This document shows, one piece after another, positions 10,251-22,700 of a DNA stretch of 64,000 nucleotides (its first letter is position 1; every line of letters starts with the position of its first letter). Origin of the DNA: Sepiola atlantica (lineage: Eukaryota; Mollusca; Cephalopoda; Sepiida; Sepiolidae). Below the pieces are notes generated by a model. The model was not told the origin of the DNA. It worked only from the letters and a program-made list of their open reading frames with translations, and did not search any database. A program made the position numbers and the translations under genes. The stretch covers positions 147,860,882 through 147,924,881 of the forward strand of contig OY744517.1 in assembly GCA_963556195.1 (NCBI GenBank), in the 5' to 3' direction.

Positions 10251-13200
10251 GTAAGTTTTTTATTTATTTATAAATGACTATTAAATAAGCAATTATTGGT
10301 ATCGATATGTATTCTTAGTTTTTGTTTTTTTTTCATTCGTATAATTTCAATTAAAAATTATTTTCAATTATAACAACGATCGTCAACAAAAATGTCACCA
10401 TTTTTCTAATGTGAGACAGGGTAAAAAAATGAAGAAAATTTTCTATATTTATTTATTTATTTTTACTTATGACTAAAACTCCGTTAACCGATCAATGTTA
10501 TTTATTTTATTTATTCTAATTATTCGGGGTATCTGGTAAATTTAATATAGCAACAAGTTATACTCAATTCTAATCGCTATAATAATAAAATCGTGTGACC
10601 ACTTCTTGTGTGATTCTCACCTCTACGTGACTTACACATTATTTTATTTTTTACTATTAATCGATTATTTATTCAAATCGGAAATGCAATACCATAAACT
10701 AAATAAAAGAAAAAGAAAACCTGCTTTTACAGATCAGCTCTCGTGGCGGACAATATTTTTTCGCTAAAGTCGGGTAACGAGTTACTAACAACAACTTAAT
10801 GGCGATCACTCAAAATGAAACCGGGATTCCTGAAACGAAAAAGGAAAAAAAAAAACTGATTTATTTACGTTGTTCAAACGTAATCGCTTAAAAAAAAAAA
10901 AGTAAAATCTCATTGAAAGGGGGTAGCGAAGGATATTAATCTACAAATTCAGTTTTTTTTTTTGTAATTATGGTTTTTAGTGTTGTTGTTTTTTTCCAAT
11001 CAAGTGGATAGTTTTTTATTTTGTAAATTGTTGCATTTCACGCAATCATGCTGTCAGATAGTGTTTTTTTTAAGGAAAAGACTTCCATGTGGATATCCAC
11101 ATGGAACTCTTTTCCTAAAAATTGTTGAAAATTAATGGTGCTTATGCTGTTCAACGGCCGTATGAAAAAAATATTTTTATATAAAAACAATATTATATAC
11201 TTATTCAGCGTTATATTCTTACTCACTGTACAAAAAAGTAGAAAAAATTATCCACTAGAACTTTAATTACAAGTATTTTTCCATTCTGCGTATCATAACA
11301 GCGATTCGTTTCCTAAGCCTCCATCTTCTGAATTATCTGCCCTTGAAATCTTCTTAAGAAAGAATGAATTATTGAAACAAATGCTGGAATAAACATAATA
11401 GAACTGTTTTTGTTGTTTTAATAATATTTAACGAGGGACCATTTTGACTGAAAATCTATTCAGTACAACGTATGTTATCTGAAGAAAAACACGTTTTAAA
11501 TGTGTAAATAATATGCTACAAAACGGCATGCCGCCATGTTGTTTTTTTGTATCGCTCAAGACGAAAAAAGTATTAAAACGTCTTTTTATTTACTATTACT
11601 ACGTTATACTAAATTGATTTTAACTCTAAAACGCCCTTATTGTCATAATCTTGAAATACATATATTATCTCCTAATGAAGAAACTGTTTACCCCTTCGAA
11701 CTCATCATTAACCGGATTAACAATCCTTGAATTTCGTAGATCCAAGACACGAACACTATACCACGCTGGAACAAAAAAATAACATTAAAAGAACAAATAA
11801 ATAAACTGTCTGCGTGAATGAAAAAGAAAATGACACTAAAAACAATTATTTAAACAGTAACAATTTACAATAAATAATCATACAATGCAACAATATTGTA
11901 AAATACATCCATGTTTTTTTTCTTGTTCCTTTTTCAGGACTCGTTACCGAATTTTATCGAACCATGGGGGATGATCTATATAAGCATAAAACAATTTTAT
12001 TACGAAATTAAATCCACCATGATGTGTTTCGGTTTCTTCGTAAATAAGTCAGCCACGTTATTTTTTGATAGTTTAGAAAACTATAATTACTTCGTGACTC
12101 TTTGAAATTTGTAAGCTTAAGAATTTTAAAGCCATAAATACTGGCTTTAAAATTATTATCAAATCCTTATCTATAATGGTTAATTTTTAAAAAAAAAGTT
12201 ATTTACGTCTAAGAAATTTATAAATGGGTATTAACAAGAATTAATAATAGTTTTATAACAATTCGGTTCATCAATTAATCATTTAATAATAACAGCAACG
12301 TAATGATTAAATTTACCGCTCGGCGAAATTGACTTTTAACCAATTCTAAAAATTTATTGTAAAGTTAACATACCTGATGGAAATTTATTATAAAAATATC
12401 AATGTGGCACAATATACCGTTAAGAAATGTACAAGAATATTGGGGTATTTATAACGACAGCTAACAGAACGAAAAAGGAGTGAAAAAAACAACAAATATG
12501 CAACAAATAAATGTTACCAAAGGCAATATAAGTTACTCTTCTACCTACCTGGATAAGTTTATTTATGTTTTAACTTTTAACTTATTCCTTCTTTTTTTTA
12601 AAAGAAATATTTTGCAGTTATTTTCCAAACTCATGAAGATTTTCTTTTGGAGTTAGTGTAGACGACGAACAAGGTGAAGGGGTAAAAAGAAGTTGTTTGA
12701 CAGGGTACAATTCCGCTATCTGCAATATGGCGACGAAAGGGTTGGTTTAAAATTTTTGTCTCCACATAAATTCGTTTGGCTAAGAGTTTCCTTCCCTGGC
12801 AAAATTTGATCAGTCCTTCAGAACGAATCACCTGTCCTAACATGATGAAATTCGTTATTGCTTTAATCAATTGCCTTAACTCATCTGTCTATAGGAAATC
12901 GGATAAGCACTTCAGCATCTTCTTGCTGTTTACGTAAACAGTTGGAAAAAGCCAAACGGAAGGTCAGTTTTGTCTGGTTCAAAAACTGGATCAATACCCT
13001 TTTGTTATATATATATATAAGTTGGCTGATGATTTATCTATTTATCTTATGTGATGTAATGCGAGTGTTAAGGTTAGGCTTAGATCTGGTGACCTCAGAG
13101 GAAGCTTAAATCTGGACAGTATAGAGAGATGTGCATAGAACAGGAGATTTCAATGTTATGGATGAGAGTTCTTGGTTTAGTAGATGTAGAACAGTTGAGA

Positions 13201-16200
13201 TAGCAGGTTCAGTTCAGAGAAAGACGAAGGAAAATATAGGGAAAGTGATAAAAATGGATTTGAGAGAAAGAGGGATAAATAAAGACCTGAGCAGAGATAG
13301 GTTCGTTTGGAAGTCAATTTTTGAAAGCTGTCCAATGCATGTCAGCATGTGAAACGGATGTTGAATTTGATTGGAATGTGGTGCAGGTCAGGAAAGAACC
13401 TTGCTAGTGAATGCTGTTAGAAGCAAAATCGAGCTCTTGTATTTTGGTACTTCATTTAAGTTTCCTGGAGCAAACCTGTCCAAGTGTACGATATAATTTC
13501 TAAATTCTTTTATTTTTTATATTTTCACAGATATTACTTGAGTGGTATTTGCCGTGACGGCAGTAGTTGCCGGTATTCCCACGATCGTGAAAATAGTGTT
13601 GTCGATATGGTGTGTCGGTATTATCTGCAAGGATGTTGTAGTTACGGAGCTAACTGCAGGTACGTATGTATATATATGTATATATATATATATATATATT
13701 TTGTTTTTCTTAATACCAAAAGTGTCTTTTTCTTATCTACCAAAGATTACATCAATTTACACTGTTGTGATAAGAGTCATTGATTTGGCATTGGACAAGT
13801 TAAGCTCATACATGGTCTGTACAAAAATCTCATTTGAGGTACAAAAACATAAAATGAACAGTCTACTAATTATTCAAATTTACAACAGAATCAATAACAT
13901 CTGCAACACTCATCTTCTGTTGGACAGCGAGTCATATTAATATTTGTTGTAACGAAAAAGTAGATAAAAATACTCAAAAAATCGCTACATGGTTTCAAAA
14001 CTAACACCAACATTCTATATACAGATCTAAAACATACAATTAAAAATGTCATAACTAATAAATAGCAAACTCTTTAGAATATTTGCATGAACAATAAATT
14101 GAATAAAAAAAATCTAATCAACGATCAATGCAAACTACCAGAGTTATAGGAGAGTGAAAAGGGAAGAGCTAAATCTTGCCAGACTCCACATAGGCCACAC
14201 ATGCGTATCACACTGCTATCTGCTTAAAGGAGAAGATCTTTCATTCTTTGTTGGATGTCATGCTTCATTTATAATGGGAAATATATTGGTAAAATGTATC
14301 AATTTCAATGAAATCTCTTCTATACATTACTAGATAGGTGACCCAATGGACCTTTTTTTTTTAAACAGATCGGTCCAAATGATTTGGATTCCTGAAGGAA
14401 GTAAATTTTTATGAAACAATTCTATGACTTCTACAAAAAAATTCTATAACTTCTACAAAGAATGCAAGCAAAATCAGTTCTTTTTACCAAAGAGAATGAT
14501 TATTCTATTTTTACTTTTAGTTACCATTAAATGATCCACACAAAATGTAGGCTTGATCTTATTCTGTGAAATAACATACCTTTCTAACTATTAACAGATC
14601 AGTATGGTAAGTGCACTATGTAACCTTTTTAAATCGTAAACACAATTTGGTTGCGGGCTGGATATTATGAGCTTTCAAATTATGATTGAAATCTGTCATT
14701 CTAAAATTATCATTAGATAATCCAACCTTTAAATCAAATATGGCATGTGCACTTCTGTGACTCTTTTAAGTAGCAATACACATGAAAAAATTTAAATTGC
14801 TTAAAATATCTCAATAATGGCATATATAGAAAGAGCTTGATGATCTAAGAAAGAATCTTTTTAAATTGTTTAAATCTGACTAAAAATAAGGAAGTTATGA
14901 TTATTTTTGTGCCTCACACGTTTGGATATTTTCCCCTCTTTAAGACCATATGCGTTTCGTCACATTTTTTACACTAATTTTTCAGTAAAAATGTTATATC
15001 TTTGTTAAAATACAAGATTAAGCAATGAAATTTACTATATAAATGTATTTTTGTACAAGGAATCAGAATATGCGACTGAAAATCTCCAGAAATTAATGGT
15101 TTCCAAGTAATATGCACTAAGTGCACATAAATATGCTGCAATACCTTAAAAATACCATATATCCATTAAAAGAAAGAAGTTAGAAAACTCAAAGTTGAAT
15201 TGTAATACATTTTATGTACAAGAAACTAAAATCTAATACTAAGACTGTTTAAAAATGAATATATTGCAAGATTTCTTTGGCATTATTGTAGATTAACACC
15301 TTCCGCTAACTCACCCCCTTACCTCTCCAAAATATGAGATTCTACTTTTTTTATTTAGGCAATTAAAAAAAATTGAAAAACTTGGCAGAAAGAAAGAAAC
15401 AAAAACAATTATTTTAGAATTTAGAGTGGGGATCAGTTTCACATAAAATAATCCCCCATTTCAAGGCCATTCTAGCGTTTTAGGACAGTTAATTATTTTT
15501 TCTATGGGAGATAAATCCTGTGCGTTTTTCTTTTTTTTTTCTTCTTTTTTTTTAGACGATTATGAAGGTCTTTGTGGGAGGAGGGGGGGGGGCTTACCAC
15601 TTGAACTTCAGGTTAGTGGTAGGGCTAGGGGCAATTAAGTGTGAACACCCTGAAAACTTAGCAGAAAGAAAAAAACCCAATTCATTTAGAATTTCGAGTG
15701 GGGGATTAGTTTCACATATATTTAATGTAGAATAATTCACCATTTCCGGGCCATTCTAGCGTTTTAGGGCATTAATCAATTTTTTTCTATGGCAAATAAA
15801 TTCTGTGCGTTTTTTTTTTTATGGGGTCTGTCTGCTTTTTAAAAAAATTTTTTTTAGATGATGGCCGGGAAATCAGAGATCATTTTACATTAAATTTATT
15901 TGCGAAACTGATCCCCCACTCTAAATTCTAAATTATTTTTTCTTTTTTTTGCCAAGACTTTAAGGGTGTTCACACGTAATCGCCTAAAAAAGTAGAATCT
16001 TAATTTTTTTTTTTAAATTGGTGACTAGAAAGTCATTACTACTAGAAGTTCGAAAGTTGAGTGAAAACCAGTATTTTTTAAAGTATTTTTTATAAAAGAA
16101 CCAAATATGATTAACTTTTTTAAGCATAAGTATTTTTGTCTTATTTTTACAAAGCTTTACAAGACTAGTTAGCTGCTGCTGATTGATTGTTATATCAGCA

Positions 16201-19200
16201 ATACTAGCAGCCATTGTTGACTTTCGCTCAAAAAAAGGACAATATTTTTTCGGATAAGGTAATTTAAAATTACTACTACGGAAAGACAAAACAACATACA
16301 ATTATAATTTTAATGCATAAAAAAAGATGAAAAATTAATTTATTTACTAGTTGGGTACGAAAAATGTAACAACATTTTCTATATTCATATTTTCAAATTT
16401 TTCAAATTCGTTCTAGAATGAAAATAAACAAAAATCGCCTCGTGTTTATAGCTGCTATTACTGCTGCTGCTACTACAATCAGTTTTTCAAACTATAAATA
16501 GAAAACGCTTTTTTTTTCCGGATAGGGTCATGAAATATCATGACTACCAAAAGAGAACACATATATACAATTATAATTTTAATGCATAAAAAAGTAAAAT
16601 GATTGATTTACTTACTAATTGGGCGAGGGAAATGTATTTTTCAAAAATGTTCAACCGACGTCGAGTTGAAGGTTTATTTTTAAAATTTAAAAAAAATGAA
16701 TGAGCCGAATTACTTCGTACACCGACAAACATTAAAAGTGATGTATCCCCTGATTGGTTTCCAAATTTCAGGACAAAATTCTGCACATAGGCATGGTACG
16801 AGATTTTTAAACGATGCGGGGGGTAAAAAAAAAAAGTGACGTAAATTGCTGAAAATAGCGTTAACATTTTTTGGCCTTTATTTGCTCAAAACTCTTAAAA
16901 ATATATAATGTATATTATTATTCATGAATGCACCTGAAAGGATATTCATTTCCTAACAAAATGATGGTATTTTGAGCACTTAAAGTGCTTTAGTTTTTAA
17001 GATATGACTATTTTAATAGAACTACCCTCAAATCTGTGATTATCCAAACAGTTTTCTGATCGATGTGTATTGCTATTTTAAGTTGCAAACACAATTTTGT
17101 CGTCTGCGTTAGTCTGAAACAATCGTTTTTTTTTAATAATTAATCTTACCTGTTAAATTGTAAGTGTAATTATTGCCTTGATAATCAGTTAAGTCAAAAC
17201 AGGGGTCTTTCTCTGTTTATTATCCAAACCAGAGAAAAATGACGTTTCAAATCATAGCCTGACAATTCAACTTAGTCATTCCTAATCTAAACTAATATTT
17301 TTATTCAGCTGTCGTTCAAATATGAAAAATATGATCTTTCAGTCTTAAAAATAAAATCATTTGTTTCAAGCAAAATAATAATTGGCAATACTTGTCACCT
17401 AAAATTCTGTTAACCTACCTTTATCTTAATTATTTAATAATTAAATATTGCACCAGTAAAATACCTTATGTTCCATGCAGATCTGGTGGCATATAACAGC
17501 ACAGCCTACGGCTTACTTAAACGTGTTGAAAAATAATATCCTTTGAAAACCCAAAAGAAAACTGTTATTCATATGCGTAACTTATTTTGCTGTGGCTCTT
17601 TTCAGTTTGTCTCTTTCTTTCTTTCAGATATGACCATGAAAAACCTCGCCCTGTCAGTCCCCGTCCCACACCCGCCACACCTTCATCATTCCATTCAACT
17701 CCTTTTACAGTTTCTCCAGTGACCGAGAATTCGCGTCCTGACCCCCCGGATTTCCAAAGTTATGTCCCCGAAATCACGGAAAGCAAACTAATTGATTTGT
17801 GGGACCAGGAAATTCAAGATGGTCTTGACACTTTTTATAGTTCTGGCTTGTGGAGTTCGGCTCCATCTACAAGCGACAAAGTGATATTACGTGGAGGACG
17901 CATCAAAACAAAAGCAGACTGGGTTAAAGACTCCCCAGTGTTTATCCCCCAAGCACATAACAATGTTCCCGGTAAGTGTGGATGTTTTTTTTCTCTCAGT
18001 GTATACTATACTGTGTGTGTGGAATATAGTATTTTTTTTCCAAATAACACCAATTCTAGCAAAAAATATTCAGGAGAACATCATTCTGGGCACAGACTAA
18101 TCTAACTCATAAACTGTCACATTTTTCCCCCACACGCAATATAGTATACTCTTTTTTTATAGTTGAGCAGTATGGCAATTTTAATTTTGTTATCATTTTA
18201 TTTTTATTCATACCTCAGTTTCCTTATACAAAATACTTACACAACTCGTTATTAAGCACTACAAAATATATACTGTAAGGTTCGTGGAATTGTTTGTACA
18301 ACCTCTATGAACAAAACTACAGGGTGTCCATAAAGTTTAAACACTTAAGTAAAACTACAAGTTTTGGTGTTTATTTATGAAGAAATACATGTGAAATATA
18401 GCAGTTCAAAATAAAATAACAAGAAAATTTATGGATATACTTACTTATCAGTGAAAAATACTAGTGTACACCAAAAATTTACGGAAAATTAGCCAGTAGA
18501 ATTTTAATAAATTATAAAATTAATTAACTATTAGGAGTCAACAAACTCCGAACCACAAGACTATATTAGAAGAAGGGAGATAATCTACGACGTACTGACT
18601 CGACGCAAATGTTGTATGGAGTTTGTTGACTCTGAATTGTAAATTTTATTTTTTATTAAAATTCTACTAGCTTATTAATAATATTTTTCTCCGATAAATA
18701 AGTATAAGTAAGTTTTCCTGTTATTTTATTTTGAACTGCCATATTTCGCATGTATCTCTTTATAAATAAGGACCCAAGTTTGTTTTTGTGTTTCAAATAA
18801 CATCTTAAATAAAATTTCCATCATTTTTGTAGATTATTGTTTTCAGTAAGGGTTGATCATGAGTAACATCCCAGTTGTCTATTTGGCTGGAGTATCAACA
18901 TCTGTGGCTGTAGAGGCCGATGCGGGAGTGACAGTCTCTGCAGCAAAGGTTACATGTGTGTTCTGTCCCTAGTCCGCTGAAGCCAGCGCTTTGCTTTCTG
19001 TGGGCCCACCTCTCTGTCGTGGCTTGTGTCAGCTTCTTCTCCCCTGACTTGAGTTGTTTGGTCAGGGTTCCTCTCTATTTGTATTGGTTGACTGATAGGT
19101 TCTCCCAGGACTGTGTTGAACTCCACAACTTTCATATTGTGCGTCACATAAATATGATGCAATAAATCCACATTGCCTTCAATTTAGGCACATTCTCTCC

Positions 19201-19706
19201 TTATTCGTTGAGTCAAGTGTATTGCACCTGTGATTTTTGTTGAGTACACTTTCTTCTTCAACATACCCCAGAAAAGGAAATCAAAAGAACTATGGTCTGA
19301 TTAATGAGGAGACCACTTCACATTACCTGTGGAAAAATATATTGAATTAAAAAATTAAATTTTATTAAATGAAAAACATCCAATTATCTTATGTGTCCAA
19401 ACTTTACGGACACACTGTGTACCCTGGTGATACTAAGAATACTTACTACTCTGTTATGGCTAACGAAACGGGAGCAGTCTAACCCCGTGTTTTAAGTAAA
19501 GGTTTCCTAAGTTCGACAAGATGCATCTGAAGGTCAGAGGCTACATCAGCCAAAACATTGTGTGAATAACATCCAAGATGAGAACAATAGTCTGAATAAT
19601 CCAAGTAATACAAAAAACGTGTGGTTAAAGAACAGAAATTTTTACAAAAGAAATTTGCATGTAATTAATGGATCCTGACCAAAACCGGGTCAGTGTAGCT
19701 AATATA

Positions 19707-19761
<55 letters not shown>

Positions 19762-22700
19762 ATATATATATTTATATGTCTTTAGATTTTGTCCATAAAA
19801 AAATAAGTGTTGAATTGAGAGTTTTGAAAAACACTCCTATCCTCAGTAAAATAAAAACATTATTAATGGAAGATTTCTTAGATCAGCACCACCAGACCAT
19901 TTAAAATTTCAGGAATTCAAGTCTACCATTTGGGTTACTGACCTCATAGTCCTTGTTTTAGAGATGCATTGCATATGAAAAATAGGTCAACATAAAAGAT
20001 AACAAAATTGTATTTTCTGTCTATTTAAAAGCTTTGTAAACATGAATGCAGCTTTTTCTTTTCTTTTTTATTTTTTAAAGCCCCTAACTGTTATTGATAT
20101 TTCTTAAACTATTGTTTTTCTTTATCCCCTAGCTCCCAGTTATGCCCAGATTACTGAAACTTCGGCAACCCCGAAAGATTCTTGTCCTGATAATTCTGTA
20201 GAATTGCCTTATTTACCGGATACGCCTGACGAAATATGCAATGACTTTCCGAAATCAAGATACATAGAAAACGAACTTTGTCCCTACCTTGCTCATGGTG
20301 CCTGTCCTAATATGGAACAGTGTTGCTACATCCATGGCGATGTATGTGAGATGTGTGGTTTTAATGTTTTACATCCAACAGACATGGAACAACGAAGAAA
20401 ACACGAGTTGGTAAGTATTATAAGAAAAAAGATGTCTGAATTCATTCAGACCACCAGGACACCCCATGATGTCAACAGCTTCTTCCATCACGTCTCATTC
20501 AAGACTCTCTGCCATGACGTAACTTCATGAACACTTCAGCTTAAATTCCTGACTTGTAACTTATAGTTGAAATTTTCTCTTATTTTTCCTACGTCATTTT
20601 AACACACCCACATCCAAATATTGATGCAGTATTATTTTATTGGCTTATTTGCCAGGTCGACTTCCTGTCATGATGTCCTTTCATGTCAGCTTAAATTCTA
20701 ATCTGCTAATAGAAAATTTCTCTTTACTAAATCTATCAGGTTGTCCGGGAAGTTTATGCCGATTTTTAGTAGTTTATGTTTCGACACATTAGAACATGTT
20801 AAATTATTGACAGGTATAATATACTTACATTTCTTGTTAGAGTAACTTCAAGCTATCTCTTGAGAAACAAAGTTAAAAAATTATTTAACTTGTGTTAATT
20901 TTGGACCTCTTTAAAAATGGAAGATTGTTAGACCCATTTTAGGCACTTGATGCTTTTCTATTTCCATAAAAGCAAAAATGCCTCGCAAAAGAAAAGAAGA
21001 TATGTGCAGTGTACAGCGAAGCTGCTTTAGCTGACCTAATTGTAGAGAAGAGGTTCGCAAAAGTTAGAGCTGAAGATTGTAGCCTTAATGATAAAGAATG
21101 CTCAGGCAGACCACGTTCTACAGATGACAACCAACTCAAGACATTAATCGAGAATAACTTACATTACATAACACGAGAACTAACAGAAAGACTTAACATA
21201 TCAGAATCCACCATTCATGAGCACTTAGTAAAACTTTGGTACACAAATCGATACAGTGTTTGGGTGCCACATGATTTGAGTGAAAAGAATCTTTTGAATC
21301 ACATTTCCATCTGATTTGCTTTATAAATGGGATGAAAATGCACTCTTTATAAAGCAAATTGATCATTTACCGTAATGTTGTGATTGTGGAATAAACGAGA
21401 TGAGCCACCATGAACCACCCCAAAAGCAGATCTTCACCCTAAGAAAGTTATGCTTTATGTCTGGTGGGATTCGAAAAGAATTCTTACTATTAGCTTCTGC
21501 CAATTAATTTTGAAAAATACTGTTCACAACTGGGTGAATTAAAGGCAGCAATTAAAAAAAAAAAAGCCCCTGACTGACCAACAGCAATGGTGTCGTATTC
21601 CATCATAATAATGCCAGACCACACGTTTCTTTGGCGGCCAGACCAAAATTGTTGCAGCTTGGCTGAAATGTGTTGCCCCATCCTCCTTATTCACCAGATA
21701 TTGCTCCTTCAGATTACCATTTATTCAGATCTTTGCAGAATAATCTCAATGGTAAAAACTTAAATTTTTTGGATGACATACAAAAACACCTTGAGTTCTT
21801 TGCCATGAAACTACTACAATTCTGGGAAAATGTAATTTTCAAGTTGAAGAAAATATGAAGAAAGGGTTCATTTCTGGTTGATTAAATATTTAATGGCATA
21901 TTTTTATTTCATTTAAACTGAGAAAACTAAAGAATTACAGGTGATTGAAGTATCTCTCAAAATGAGTATTATATGTACATGTCATTCTCCATGTTCCAAT
22001 TTTGGACTTCAAGGTGGGTAGGGTAGCGCACACATGACAAAAGTTAAAAGCCTTTTTTTACCTTTTTATAATCGAGTCAGAGGGAGATACTCTTTCTAAC
22101 AAGTATGTCACTCTTTTAATAGAAAAAGTGATATTTACGAATACCATTACCCGAAATGTAAAGGAATTAAAAGAAAAGAGGAGTCTGCTAGTGAAGGTAG
22201 AAAATAAGAAGTATGCAAGAAATTTACTAAAAGTGACAAAACTTGATGAAACTACTTAGCGTCTCAGGTGGTTCAGCAATGTACAGAATGCCACCTCTAG
22301 TATCAACTCCATACGGAGTGTGGTAAACCAAGTAAGGCTTTGGCCCTCGAGCTAGAATCAAAGTGTTATCTGCTTGTTTTCGATTCTAAACAAACTAGAA
22401 AACAGTCTATTATTTAGAATAAGTTGGGAGGGTCTTACTAACCAAATTTTTTTTTTTCTTTCTCCACTCCACGTTTTATTCCAATAAATTTCTGTATATA
22501 TAACCTTATTTATGAATAATAAAAAATTTACACACCAATTGGGGGTATCTTTAGTAGGACGGACCCTAGTGTAAATATTGTATTGATTGAGATGATTCTA
22601 GTTAAGAATAGGATAGACACTTTTATCACTTTAGACCAAGGATGACCAACGACACTATCTCCCAGTTTTGATGGCCTTGTGCCTAATTTGTATTGAATGT

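Larger units (their letters stand above)
10251..13530 (+). other. MKRN1: makorin intron 1 contents
   Basis: The intron is 3280 bp and strongly AT-rich. Beyond the repeats listed separately (10865-10945, 11073-11116, 11430-12170, 13035-13390) I see nothing functional. A 79-codon - strand frame at 12631-12870 has no recognisable family. Confidence 0.6.

Noticed and set aside
12631..12870. A 79-codon - strand frame in makorin intron 1.
   Set aside because: The composition is protein-like, but I recognise no family and see no supporting signals.
19668..19904. A 78-codon + strand frame in makorin intron 3.
   Set aside because: Its core is Cys-Val repeats from the (TG)n microsatellite.
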